Assembly: GCA_009363875.1 (NCBI GenBank)
Contig: CM018694.1
Location: forward strand, 30,017,415-30,081,414
Source: Mikania micrantha
Taxonomy: Eukaryota > Streptophyta > Magnoliopsida > Asterales > Asteraceae
Length of the DNA stretch: 64,000 nt
Direction of reading: 5' to 3'
Below are positions 24,561-36,636 of the stretch, one piece after another (within the stretch, counting starts at the first letter, position 1; each line of letters begins with the position of its first letter). A program made the position numbers and the translations under genes. The notes under the pieces were generated by a model, which had not been told where the DNA came from, searched no databases, and saw nothing but the letters and a program-made list of their open reading frames with translations.

Positions 24561-25793
24561 TTGCCCGAGCAAATACAGAGCATGGTAACTGCTTCCGACC
24601 TCACTACCATCCAGCCACTGATCCGACTGGCCCACAAGCTGACTGACCAGGCAGTAGCACAAGGGAAACTGCCTAAGAGGGGTGAACATCTGAAACCCCA
24701 GGAACCCAAGCGGAAGTGGGAACCCAGCAACAACCGTACCTTCTCACCGCAACAACCAACCCAGCACCGCCCAGCACCTGCAAAGGTCTTCACAGCCACC
24801 CAGCCAAACACCTCAGGAAAAGGGGGATATCAGGGTAACAGCCCAAAATGCAATAACTGTAACTATAACCACTTTGGCCCATGCAAAAGGGTCAAGTGCA
24901 CCAACTGTGGAAGGAACGGGCGTGTAGCCAAGGAATGCCGATCAAACCCTAACCCCAACAACGACAAGACTAATACATTGAAGGGGTGCTTCACTTGCGG
25001 GAAGACGTGGCATATGCGCCGAGATTTCCCACAGAACAAGAACGCTGGTGGCAACCCAGCACGGGGCAGGGCATTTGTGATCGGATCAGGAGAAGCTAAA
25101 GATGATCCCAACGTCGTCAACGGTACGTTTCTTTTAAATAATGTCTATGCTAGTATATTATTTGATACCGGTGCCGATACGAGTTTTATCTCTAGTGATT
25201 TTAGCAAACTGCTTAATATGACCCCAACACCACTAAACTATAAGTATACTGTTGAGTTAGCGGACGGCAAGCTGATCAAGATGCAACATATCATCAAAGG
25301 GTGTGTCTTGATGCTAGCAGACCACGAACTGGAGATCGATCTGATGCCGGTAACTCTCGGGAGCTTCGACGTGGTGATTGGAATGGATTGGTTATCTGCA
25401 AACCATGCCAAGATCGTGTGCAACGAGAAGATTGTACGAGTTACATTTCCAAGTGGAGAGCAGATCTCAATCCAGGGAGAACGGCGAGGAATACTGTTAA
25501 ACATCATGTCCTGTATGAAGGCAAGCAAATACCTGAAGAAAGGATACACTGGTATCCTGACCCTTATCACTGAACAACCAAATAAGGAATGGAAGATCAA
25601 GGACATCGCTGTCGTTCGCGATTTTCCAGAACTCTTTTATGACGATCTACCTAGACTACCACTGAAGCGACAAGTGGAATTTCAGATAGACCTAAAACCA
25701 GGAGCTGCACCGATAGCCAAGGCCCCATACCGATTGGCTCCTACTGAAATGCAGGAACTATCTAATCAATTACAAGAGTTGTTACATAAATGA
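24561..25793 (+). CDS. E2 gag C-terminus, zinc knuckles and protease (open fragment)
   Basis: A 410-codon open stretch within the polyprotein; its first Met is internal, not the real start. It has a Gln/Pro-rich linker, a Cys/His cluster (CNNCNYNHFGPC to CTNCGR), a second knuckle CFTCGKTWHMRRDF in which the last Cys has become Phe, the aspartic protease motif DTGADTSFIS (about residue 205), and the linker into RT (PYRLAPTEMQELSNQLQEL). It ends at TGA 25791-25793, at the place where DKGFIRPS is expected. The knuckle defect would probably harm RNA packaging. Confidence 0.88.
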   Translation: MPEQIQSMVTASDLTTIQPLIRLAHKLTDQAVAQGKLPKRGEHLKPQEPKRKWEPSNNRTFSPQQPTQHRPAPAKVFTATQPNTSGKGGYQGNSPKCNNCNYNHFGPCKRVKCTNCGRNGRVAKECRSNPNPNNDKTNTLKGCFTCGKTWHMRRDFPQNKNAGGNPARGRAFVIGSGEAKDDPNVVNGTFLLNNVYASILFDTGADTSFISSDFSKLLNMTPTPLNYKYTVELADGKLIKMQHIIKGCVLMLADHELEIDLMPVTLGSFDVVIGMDWLSANHAKIVCNEKIVRVTFPSGEQISIQGERRGILLNIMSCMKASKYLKKGYTGILTLITEQPNKEWKIKDIAVVRDFPELFYDDLPRLPLKRQVEFQIDLKPGAAPIAKAPYRLAPTEMQELSNQLQELLHK

Positions 25794-26942
25794 TTTATCC
25801 GACCGAGCTTCTCACCTTGGGGAGCACTGGTCTTGTTTGTGAAGAAAAAGGACGGATCGTTCCGATGTGCATCTACTACCGGGAACTGAACAAGGTAACG
25901 ATCAAGAATCGATACCCTTTACCTCGGATAGACGACCTGTTTGACCAACTCCAAGGGTCGAGCTACTATTCGAAAATCGATTTAAGATCTGGTTACCATC
26001 AACTAAGAATACAAGAGGAGGATATACCGAAGACATCCTTCAGAACACGGTACAGACATTACGAGTTTCTAGTCATGCCTTTCGGGTTGACTAACGCACC
26101 TGCTGTATTCATGAATCTCATGAATCGGGTGTGTAAACCGTATCTTGACAAATTCGTAATCGTATTCATTGATGACATCTTGATTTACTCCAAGACTCAG
26201 GAAGAACATGCCGATCACCTGAGACTTGTCTTGGAACTACTGAAGACGGAACAACTATACGCGAAGTTTTCCAATTGCCATTTTTGGATTCGCGAAGTCC
26301 AGTTTCTCGGACACGTAGTGAACGAGAAAGGGATACACGTAGACCCAGCCAAGATTGAGGCCATTAAGAACTGGGCAGCACCCAAAACTCCGACTGAGGT
26401 GCGACAGTTCCTGGGATTGGCCGGGTACTATAGGAGATTTATCGAGGGATTTTCGAAGATCGCACAATCATTGACATCCCTTACACACAAAGACAAAAAG
26501 TTTAAATGGGGAGAAAAAAAGAACTGCCTTCGACTTCTTGAAGCAGAAATTGTGCAGTGCACCTATCCTATCACTACCGGACGGGTGCGAAGATTTTGTG
26601 GTCTATTGCGACGCATCGAAACAAGGACTCGGTTGTGTGTTAATGCAACGCGAGAAAGTCATAGCTTATGCGTCACGGCAATTAAAGGTGCACAAGAAGA
26701 ACTACACAACCCATGACTTGGAACTAGGAGCCGTGGTATTCGAATTGAAGATCTGGCGACACTATCTTTACGGCACCAAGTGCACCATATTCACCGATCA
26801 TAAGAGCCTACAACACATTTTCGACCAGAAGGAGCTAAACATGAGACAACGCAGATGGGTTGAGCTAATAGGCGAGTATGATTGTGCTATCAAGTACCAT
26901 CCCGGGAAGGCTAACGTAGTGGCTGACGCGTTAAGAAGATAG
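25794..26942 (+). pseudogene. E2 reverse transcriptase and RNase H, frameshifted
   Basis: RT begins directly after the TGA (RPSFSPWGA). A one-base deletion near 25865 shifts the frame, which then runs open through YRELNKVTIKNRYPLPRIDD, the SGYHQLRI motif, palm VFIDDILIYS and FLGHVVNEKGIHVDP. A second shift near 26525 separates the RNase H part (26538-26942: YCDASKQGLG, THDLELGAVVF, FTDHKSLQHIF). The frame ends at TAG 26940-26942 where SRKE is usual. Catalytic Asp residues are present in both domains. Confidence 0.92.
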
Positions 26943-28445
26943 GAAACGACCAAACGCGTACGTGCACTACAACTCACCATTCACTCAGAGCTACCAAATC
27001 AGATCCGAATCGCACAACAAGAAGCTCTGAAAGCTGAAAACCTCGCTCTAGAAGCCATGCGGGGTATGGATAAACAAATGAAGGAGAAGGACGACGGAGC
27101 TTACTACTTAATGGATCGAATTTGGATTCCACGCTACGGGGGATTGAGAGAAGTAGTGATGGATGAAGCTCACAAGAGCCGGTACTCAATGCATCCGGGC
27201 TCTGACAAGATGTACCACAATCTGAAGACAACTTACTGGTGGCCTAACATGAAGTCGGAAATTGCGACTTATGTGAGTAAGTGTCTGATTTGCTCGAAGG
27301 TGAAGGTCGAATATCAGAAACCGTCAGGTCTACTTCAACAACCGGAAATTCCAGTATGGAAATGGGAACATATTTCCATAGATTTTATCACCAAGCTACC
27401 AAAGACGGCAAGTGGTTGCGATACCATTTGGGTTATCGTAGACCGACTCACGAAATCGGCACACTTTCTGCTGATTAAAGAAACTGATAAATTGGAAAAG
27501 CTAACCCGGGTTTACCTAAAGGAAATCGTCTCTAGACACGGAGTCCCAATCTCCATTATATACGACCGAGACAGCCGTTTTACAGCACATTTCTTGAAAT
27601 CCTTACATAAGGCACTTGGGACGAGGTTGGATATGAGCACCGCCTATCACCCGCAGACGGACGGTCAGAGTGAAAGAACCATCCATACATTGGAGGACAT
27701 GCTTCGAGCATGCGTGATAGATTTCGGTAACAGTTGGGAGACTCACCTACCTTTGGTGGAGTTCTCATATAATAACAGTTACCACACCAGCATTGGAGCT
27801 GCACCATTTGAAGCACTTTACGGACGTAAGTGCAGATCACCACTTTGTTGGACGGAGGTTGGTGAAAGCCAACTGACCGGACCCGAGCTCATGCACTAAA
27901 CGACGGAAAAGATCGTGCAAATACGTAATAGAATGGCAGCAACTCGGGATCAACAAAAGAGCTACGCCGACAAAAGACGCAAACCTTTGGAATTCCAGGT
28001 GGGAGATCGAGTACTTCTTAAAATATCACCTTGGAAGGGAGTGATCCGATTCGGGAAGCGGGGAAATTTAAATCCTCGTTATATCGGACCATTCGAAATC
28101 ACGAAACGTATAGGCCTTGTGGCCTATGAACTACGGCTACCGGAAGAACTGAGTAGCGTACATAACGTATTCCACGTATCAAACCTCAAGAAGTGCTTAT
28201 CAGAAGAAACGCTCGCAATTCCTTTAGAGAAAATTCAGATCGATGAACAACTTCACTTCGTTGAGGAACCCGTGGAAATAATGGACCGGGAAATCAAGAA
28301 GTTAAAACTTAGTCGCATACCGATAGTTAAGGTACGATGGAACTCCCAGCGAGGACCGGAATACACCTGGGAACGAGAGGACCAGATGAAAAAGAAATAC
28401 CTTCACTTATTCTCCGACCAGGCTAACACCAGCAACGCAAACTGA
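26943..28445 (+). pseudogene. E2 integrase and chromodomain-like C-terminus
   Basis: After the TAG at 26940 the integrase runs with an H2C2 finger (SMHPGSDKMY, CLICSKVK) and the core: Asp in SIDFITKLP, Asp in YDRDSRFT, Glu in GQSERTIHTLEDML. A stop (TAA, 27897-27899) follows LMH, where GAA is the likely ancestor. The last 177 codons (27915-28445) carry the GPFEI and FHVSNLKKCL motifs and end with the chromodomain-like tail (VKVRWNSQRGPEYTWERED). The natural end is TGA 28443-28445. Few lesions are present, so this is among the better kept integrases in the window. Confidence 0.92.
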
Positions 28446-28480
28446 ATTTCGGGACGAAATTCGTATTAACTAGGGGATGA
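28445..28480 (+). other. Palindrome and polypurine tract of E2
   Basis: AATTTCGGGACGAAATT (28445-28461) is a perfect 7-bp stem with a GGA loop right at the pol stop. AACTAGGGGATGA then precedes the 3' LTR start TGTGACACC and is the plus-strand primer. Confidence 0.8.
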
Positions 28481-30205
28481 TGTGACACCTCCCAATTTCC
28501 AGGTCAGCAATGCTTTATTTTAAATAATAATATATATTATTATTGCACACGTGGCACTAGAATTATGAATGTTTAGTGTGACACATGGCTCGACAGTCCA
28601 CACGCACCGATAATTTGAGGAATTATCGCAAAACACTCGCAGGTGTCTTGAATAACGAATGTTGGTGAACGGATCAAACCACTATACACTATCACTGCAC
28701 TTAGGTTCGGGGGAACCTAAATTAGTTGGAACAACGCTTATGTGTCGAGAAACGATGACCGTAGTTGAGAAATTCGCAAAAAATCAACTCAAACAATGAA
28801 ATTGGGCTTATTGGGCTCAACTGGGACCCATCGATGTACGCGATGGGCATCCAAATGGGCCTTCGCGGCACGCGAAGCCCAGGCGGGAGAATTTGAATTC
28901 TCCGAAAACCATCGCGCTCCGCGACGACCGATCATCTTCCATTATCGCGATACGCGGCGTGTTTTGGGAATCGAATGATTATTTTAATCATCGCGGTACG
29001 CTGAGGTGCTTTTTGCCAAACGTCGCGGTACGCGACAACCCTACACACGCAAAATCTTTTTAAAACCAATGTTAATCATTCTGCTAGCTCTTCACCGATT
29101 CCTTCCACTGAAAACACTCTACCTCGACCATAATCACTCTGAAACCACCATTGAAGCCATCTTGAGCTAATGGGGGGCCATTTTGAAGATCTTAGAAGGA
29201 GTCGGGAGAAAGGAAGAGCATTGGAGGCCAATCTAGCATCACCACCCTTCACATCTCGACTAAGAAGCTTCACCAGCAGGCTTTGGAGCTTCAAACCATC
29301 AATCTCAGGCCACAACACACGATTTGAAGCCTTGTGAGGTAGTATCTACACCCATCTTAGCTTAAGAACACTTGAAATCACACACGCAAGCCATTTTGGC
29401 CACATGCACCACCATCACAACTTGAATCACAAATTTTTGAGTTTATGGATTTGTTATTTAAGGATTTTGCTACTGATTTGATACTAATAAAATGATCTAT
29501 GGTGATATTGACATGATTATGTGGTTATTTGGTGATTTTAGTATAAAATGGGTACTTTTAATGACATGCATGTATGATCTAGCTAGATTCAAATGATTTT
29601 GAATATGAGTATGTGGATCTTGATGATATGGGAAGTCATGTGGGTGATCTATGATCTTATTTGTGGTCAAATTGTTGGTTTATAGCATTATTTCCATATT
29701 TAGAAACTTTAATATTATCAAATTGTGATTTATGATGAAATGACCACATGCATGAGATTAGATCGATGGTTTATGCTTAAAATGATGTTTAGGAACTATT
29801 ATGATGATCATTGATGAGCATGGGTAGTTAGAATGGTCAAAATGTCATAGTTACTATAAATAGTAACTTTTTGTGATAAGTTTGCTAACGAATGATGAAC
29901 TTGATGATATTGTATTTTTAACATGCTTAGTTGAAGTTGTTATGATGATAATAAGTGATTTTATGACTAGAATGATATGAAAAATGTGTTTTGTCATAAG
30001 TTACTAAAAATAGTAACTTTATTTTACAAAATCTATAAATGACAACGTGTTAGTTGTAACAAATGTGATTAAATGACTATTTAGGACTAGAATATTGATA
30101 TATAGATGAGATTGATTATTAAACTTGGTGGAAAATGTCTATTTTAAAACTTTCTAAATATAGTAACTTTTACGCGGAAAACATGCTAAACCGACTAAGT
30201 GTAAC
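28481..30205 (+). repeat. 3' LTR of E2, part 1
   Basis: Colinear with 19899-21625 of the 5' LTR, with scattered substitutions. The TATA box is mutated (TTTTAAAA, about 29056). It ends at GTAAC (30201-30205), the left target-site duplicate of copia element C1. No gene is seen. Confidence 0.93.
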
Positions 30206-30576
30206 TGTAGGTCTCAAAACGGATTAAGAACCAAACTTTATCTTCATAATCATCATCAATGATCTCTAACAAGTGCGGAATCCAAGTTAGAATCAAGAAA
30301 GCAAGTAGAAAAATGCAAACTTTTATAAATACTGAAAATTTCGAGTACAAGTGCCTCAATACGTCTAGAGAGCAAGTGCCTCGGGATTCTAACTTAAACT
30401 TGTACAAAAATACGTCTATTTATACTAGGCCTAGGTGTATTCGTAATCTAATACAAAAGTTCGAGTACACGAACACATCGTGTACTCGAAGTGACTGTAC
30501 ACGAATTTCATCAAAATCTGAGCGTTGACTCTTCCGGTTTGACTTTGTCAGTCTTCAACGTCTAGTGGGCTCTACA
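30206..30576 (-). repeat. 3' LTR of C1
   Basis: Read on the minus strand, starts TGTAGAGCCC and ends GACCTACA. It holds TATAAATAG (30417-30425). Short open stretches on both strands occur in both LTRs but have no ATG in the sense direction, and I do not call them genes. Confidence 0.95.
30417..30425 (-). promoter_or_regulatory. TATA box in C1 3' LTR
   Basis: TATAAATAG on the minus strand, about 155 bases into the LTR. The same box is present in the 5' LTR at 52203-52211. Confidence 0.65.
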
Positions 30577-30598
30577 AACTCCCCCTAGACTGGCGAAG
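30577..30598 (-). other. Polypurine tract of C1
   Basis: On the minus strand GTCTAGGGGGAGTT directly precedes the LTR start TGTAGAG. ORF3 ends only a few bases upstream. Confidence 0.85.
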
Positions 30599-32641
30599 TC
30601 ATCCGATCGGAATAGAGACGTTATGTGTCCCAGCTCCTGCATAAAGTTTCAACTCCATGGCATAAGCAACTGTGCGAGTGAATGGCTTAGCCTCCTCGTC
30701 ATTTCCAGAATACACTCGTATTGGAGACTCATGTAACTTCATCATGTCGTCCTTTCCATACTTCAGGAGATCCATAGGGTCAAGGATAATGTCGATATCG
30801 TCAACATTATCTTTGTTCTTGATGATGACCGCTGCGAGATTGAGATCGTCATAGTACCAAGACAAGAAGTTAGCCAAAGAATTATCAGGAACTCTTGGGG
30901 AAACAGTCACTGCTTGCTCAACACGAGGCGGAGGATACTTGTAGTATACCCATGGCTTCTTCGTCTTTGGATCAATAATACATTTTGAAACATATCGCTT
31001 TCCCTTGGCAGTACGCATCACTGGGAAGTCCTTATCACACTGATCTTTAATAAAGTTTACGAATAAATCAGCCTGTGAGTCCATGGAAGGGTGGGTTGAA
31101 GAACATTGCTTTGTCTATGCTTCGTATATCAACCTTGGGTAGTGAGCAAAAATCTTGTGGTTTCTTGAAGAACTCGACCTTTCCATTTCTTCTCTTGACT
31201 AGGTAGAGATCCCTTTCTTTGTCGTACAGCCAGCAACACACGTTAGACCTGTCGTTACGAACAGCGAACAGGTTTCTGTCATCAGAAGTAAATGTATGCT
31301 CTGGATGTACATCGCTCATCTCCTTGAACCAATCGTCCTTAGCCGCTGGAGGAGACGGTGTCCACTCTCTCTTTTTTTCAAACCAGCTGACAATTACCTC
31401 ATGAAGAGAAGTGACCTCCTGTCCCAGAGCATCAATGTTTTTGTGGGCATACAAATAATCGATATAAGGATCGGATGAGACGTTGCCAAGTATGATGTTT
31501 TCTGGTTCTTCCTCTAAGAATGTCCCTGCAGAAGGTTCAGCTCCTTCCTTAGTCTTGTCTCCAGACCACTCAAAGTCAAAATCCTCTGGTAAGTCAGCAA
31601 ACCAACTATCAAGACCAGCTCCTGATGTTTCATCAGGCTGAACACAGTCACCAAACAAGACATCGTCAGGAATATCTCCAAAAAGGTCATCATAAAGACC
31701 CGTGGACTTTCCTGACAGGATGGATTTCCAGTGGCTCCTCCCTGATCCTTGTCATCTGGGGGTCCCTGATCCCTTTTGTCGAATGGATCATCTTCTTTCT
31801 TGTTTTTATCATCCTTACCATCTTTGTCATCCTCCTTTTTCTTTTGATTCCCTTCCCTCTTATGTTCACCATCATCATTGTCACTATCATCACTGTCATC
31901 ACTATCATCATCATCATTGACATCATTGTCTGATTCTAGAACTTCTTCTCCTTTAAGTCTCTTAATCTCCTTCTTCATCTAATGGTTCTCTAGTGAGAGA
32001 AATCTGATGTACTTTCGGTGTGTTCTGATTTGCCCATGATATTTGGTCAACTTGCTGCATATCTTGATCATTCCTTCTTGCAGATTTCGGATAAGACTGT
32101 CCTTGCGCTCAGAATCCTTCTCAAGTGCGAATACTTGTTCCTGCAAGCCCACAAGATCGACAAGCACATGTTTCGGCTCATAAGGTGAATCAGCGTGCAA
32201 AGGAGATTTTCCTTTGTCACTGCTTGAGTGAGGTGGAGATGATTGAGTTTTGGTATGTGGAAGGGTAGTGGTAGATGGACGAGTGGTGGGAATTTTGATG
32301 ACTAGATTGGGTTTTGTTGGTTTGGCTGCAGGTTTAGGTTGCTTGGGTTTTGCAGGTTGTGTAGGTGGAGGTGGTGGAGGTGGCTGTGTAACTGTAGGAG
32401 GTTGTGTGACAGGTGGCTGTGTAGCAGGAGGTGGTGAAGGTGGCTTGGTTTTTGTAGGTGGCTTGGTTTTTGTAGGTGGCTTGGGTTGTGTGGGTTGAGG
32501 TAGTTGTGTAGGCACCTGTGATATGATAGATGCAGCTGATGAGAAGGATAAGCTTGAGAACATCTGCTGAAGTCGTGGATTTGTAATTCTCCTGGCCATC
32601 GTCTTTTGCCTTTTCTTCTTTGGTGATGAGTCAGGAGTTGG
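30599..32641 (-). pseudogene. C1 ORF3, C-terminal two thirds, function unknown
   Basis: Continues the frame of 42443-43414, interrupted by E3. From the E3 junction downwards there is a short basic patch (KKKRQK, possible nuclear signal), a Pro/Thr/Gln-rich stretch with KTKPPT repeats (about 32330-32510), a likely coiled coil (about 31990-32150), a long acidic/Lys tract rich in DDSDDSD (31740-31930), and a globular C-terminal part (30599-31660; motifs DLPEDFDFEW, NVCCWLYDKERDLYLVKR, KPWVYYKYPPPR). Lesions are TAG at 31979-31981 (CAG expected), a frameshift near 31700 and another near 31080. No signal peptide or membrane segment is evident, so it does not look like a classical envelope. The natural end is TGA 30599-30601. 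Confidence 0.75.
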
Positions 32642-32646
32642 AGCGT

Positions 32647-35600
32647 TGTCACACTCGGAGCCGGCGGGGTTGGATCGGAGTCCCCGTCGGGCGGAAGGTT
32701 CCCGGGGTGCGATATCGTGAGTGACAATCTAGATGATCAGATTGTTTTACATTGCACATGATAATAATGAGAAATGCTAAATAAAATAGAATTTCAAAGT
32801 TAAATTACTTCAGTATTGTTTATAATTTAACAATGTAAATCTACCCTCAACATCATAAATTTCTATCTTGTATCTGCACAAGATATACAAAAATATATTG
32901 TATAATGATGTTCCAAAAGTATGCAGGTCCAAAATACTAAGTCTTCTATCTGAAGTCCTAGTCCAAAAGAAATGACTTCTTAATTGACCTGTTCGTCACC
33001 TGAGAAGTCATGCAAAAAGATCAAGTCAACACATGGTTGGTGAGTTCATATAGTTTAGTAATTGAAAATGATTTGAAAACCTCTTTCGGTAAAAACCCTA
33101 ACCTCATTAACATCACATGTAATATCCACATCGATATGCTTATATATAGGGCATACCCCTGAGTCGAGCCTACAAACCCGCCCAGACGCCGTCCCACCAC
33201 ATACTAATACGCATATGACACTGTTGTTAACGATAATTAAGCATTTTTACCTACCATTCACCTATGATTTTGAGTCTGCTTTCCAAAATTTGATTTACCT
33301 TTGATTCTCTTGAGTTCATCATAGTTAAATGATTTCCCCAAAAACAATTATAGAAATATAAGGTTAAATGTTTAATTAAATAAGTAAATAAACATTAAAT
33401 ACAACTAAGACATGATGATTGGGCCTTATTTGACTCAATCAATTAGACTTAGTTGATTGTGGTTGCCCAAGTTGTACCCTCTCACACGTGACCCATATCA
33501 TGCAGGAATCACAAGGAGCCTACCTGAGCGTGCCGGGATTTTAATGATGCCCATATCAGCTTGACCCAATGGTCTACTGTACATGCCGGGACTTTACGGA
33601 TATCCTTTGATTCTTGATCTCTTTGATTCCATTGACTTTGATTATGATTTCATTTGATAGTTCACGTTATTGCCCATATAGCTTGACTACAAGAGTCAAC
33701 TATTTATGCCGGGGCTTTATGTGTGTTACACGTGGTCTTGATTTCCATACAACTGACATCCACCTTAACTCAAGTATTAATGATTTCATTAGATCTTAAT
33801 GATTTCATTATTTCTATGATTCACACACATTTATCATTTCTGATTCCTTGAGTCTCTTGATTTGATCTTTAGAATTCCCATGATTTCACAATGATAATTG
33901 ATTCTTGATTATGATCCTTTGTTCCCAGATCACACACTGAATTAAGTTTCTTTGAACATGATCTTTTGCTTTGTTCCTTTGATTTCACTTTGAATTTAGA
34001 TTCTTGAGTTTGAGCTTGATGGACTAAGGGTTTGTTTAGAGTTTAGAATTAAAGTATTACTCAGAAGAGTAATTTAATTAACTTGATAATTTGATCTGTA
34101 TAGTAATTACCTAGACAGGAGTCTAGGAGTATCAACAAGTATAAAGATATGACATATTATGAATAAAATCATTTAAGTAAACAATTTAAATAAAACAGTT
34201 TACGCATGCTTCTCAGCCCCGTGTTTTAAAACAAAAATGTTTAGAAAAGGGGCAATGAACTCACCTGTGCTGTTCTGAAATGAATTACCACAAAATGCGC
34301 GCTCGTTGTTGTATCCAAGATTTCTTCGGTTCCTGAGTTGTTTTAAGAGAATTCGAATACGATAAGTACATAAAGTAGTCGTCGTATCTAGGGTTTGGTC
34401 TCGGTGTGCAACTACGTGTCCTAGATTACTAATGTATTTCTCTGACTCTATCTAATTAATCTAACATAATTACCCGTAAGTCACCCATGTCCCAAGATTA
34501 TTCATCACTAACGCTAAATGAGTAGGGTTTATTTTAATTACATTAAAAGTCTTTAGTTAAATCGTGTCAAATTATTTCATTCTAGGTTAATTATTTAGAA
34601 AACATTATTTAGAATAATTTAATAAAGTTTAGGAATCATTTACTTTTATTAAAACATAATTAACTTAAGAAATGTAAACTTAAACATGTTGGGCTTGAGT
34701 TAAGCCCATTGGGCCAATCTCAGGCCCATTAATTAGCCTTGTATTTTTTGAATGATTTCTTGAGTGATTCTTTGTAAAATCCATCATACATAACTCGAGT
34801 GAATTATCTAATTGGGTTGCAATTTCTTTTGAAATTTCCTAAGGTTTTAGGTGTTAATAATTAAATCAACATTCGAACCTTAGATTATCGTTTTAATCAC
34901 ATGATTTTACAATGAATTTCCGATGTGTTATATTCAACCAATGAATGTTAACAACCATGTTTAGTTGTTTTTAGGACATATAACCCATTTCCTTTTATAA
35001 AACCCTAATCATCCGTGCATGCACACACCCAAAGTGCATGCACACACACACACACCTAGACTGTATAAGATACATGAATTCCATGCACTCTCATGATTTC
35101 CCATGCATACGTAACCCAACCCGAATCAATCTTGACCAAATAGTCATTTGGGCCGCATGTGAGCTGGGCCAAATTAGCTGGGCCGACCGTCACTAGATGT
35201 TAGTCGAATAGATGGGCCAGTCGAATGAAGCTTGTACCGAAAGAGAATAAGCGAATGGCCTTTGGGCCAAAGCACTTGGTCGGTTGAATGAAATCTTTAT
35301 CCGAGCGAATGTGAAGGTGGGCCTACATGTTGACATGGGCCGAAAGAGGATAGCCAGAACTGGGCCGACAGAACTTTCATTGGGTCGGCTGAATGTGAAA
35401 ATAGCCGAATGAACATTGGGCCGCCAGAATGACCTTGGGCTGAAAGGGATGGACTGTCTGCTTCGGGGCTTGCCCATTCGGCGAATGAAGATGGCCATTC
35501 GGCCGATTGTGTCGGCCGTAGCCATTCGTGATTCTGTGAACATCTCATTCGGCTAGGTCGACTCAACCACGTGTGGTCATAGATTTTCGAACTAATCAAC

Positions 35601-36601
35601 TGATTTTTGAGGTGAGGCTTGTCCCTACTTCATTCTATGGTGGTGTAGTGTGATTCCTATGGTTCGAAATAGATTAAAACCGGTTTCTAAGGTGACCGAT
35701 TGGGTGGGTTCCAAAACCCTAAAAATCGAACTTAAACTTGATCATTAACTCGAATCTGATGGATAAATGTTTAGATCGGTTGTACTTATGAGATCTACAA
35801 GTTATAAGGGTTGTTTTGACACCAAGAACACACAAAATGGTTAAGATTTGAGTGAGAAATCTTAGAGAGAAGATGGGGTTCTAGTGAGAGAGTAGGGAGA
35901 AGATGGGGTGAACAAAAATGGCGGGGAAATCTGGTTGGTGGGGTTTGGTGTGGCCTTGAATGCCACATTAAATGATAGGGAAATACTCGGGTTCGTTCGG
36001 TTTCACGTAGTTTCGCGTAAAAACATCGGTTTCTCACCGTTTTCGTAGCGAAACGATCCGGTTTTAAAATAGAAGTTATAAAATTATTTTAGATTGTGAT
36101 TCCTAATAAATTAACTAAATATCTTTTATTTATTATAAATTTTCATAAATAATTAATCAAAGTTTAAACGATCCGTTCGAATCGTCACCCGTACGAACAC
36201 GACGATAACTATACTTTTCAATATTGTTTTCTAATTATTGGATATCATTAAGAACGTTAAACTTCCAGATTTATTCGTACAGATCGTCACCTATACAAAT
36301 AATCCGTCGGTTTAGCATTTACGTAACGAAATCCATATTGTTTTGTGCAGTAAAGCCTCACATACGTTTATACGTAATAAAATCCTAACACATAATCACA
36401 TGATGGTTCTATATCGTCAGATAAATATCCGACTGATGAACCATAATTCTGAGCTTTGATTCTCTGAACTAATTTTGAACTTGCGTTATGATACATGTAA
36501 TGACAATGACATACTAATGATAACTGAAATATGTACCTGATTTACTATTCATGTACTGTAGAGATCACTGTTCCAGTGCCGGTTCCGGCACTGATGTTAC
36601 A
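32647..36601 (-). repeat. 3' LTR of E3
   Basis: Read on the minus strand from TGTAACATCAGTGCC (36601) to GTGTGACA (32647). It belongs to the same family as the E1 LTRs and S1. It contains paired GTGACGAT-type motifs (36185-36295), a TTCGGCC-type array (35105-35545), a CA run (35041-35055) and stem-loop module H3. No gene is seen; the open stretches 35193-35599 fall in the array. Confidence 0.93.
33096..33242 (-). other. Stem-loop module H3 in E3 3' LTR
   Basis: The arms at 33096-33128 and 33211-33242 pair (CCTAACCTCATTAAC with GTTAACGATAATTAAG and flanking blocks). The core on the minus strand carries GTGGTGGGACGG, GTCTGGGCGGG and TATGCCCTATATATAAGCATA. Confidence 0.7.
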
Positions 36602-36636
36602 GTCTCCCCTTGTTAGAGAAATTTCGTCCCGAAATT
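36602..36636 (-). other. Polypurine tract and palindrome of E3
   Basis: On the minus strand CTAACAAGGGGAGAC precedes the LTR. AATTTCGGGACGAAATT (36620-36636) is a perfect 7-bp stem with a GGA loop that overlaps the pol stop. Confidence 0.8.

Noticed and set aside
30195..30407. Hydrophobic open frame in both C1 LTRs (also 51976-52194)
   Set aside because: No ATG start in either copy, and it runs across the LTR end into different flanking sequence.
31625..31933. His/Ile-rich open frames opposite ORF3
   Set aside because: They mirror the GAT/GAC codons of the acidic tract of ORF3 and have no independent support.
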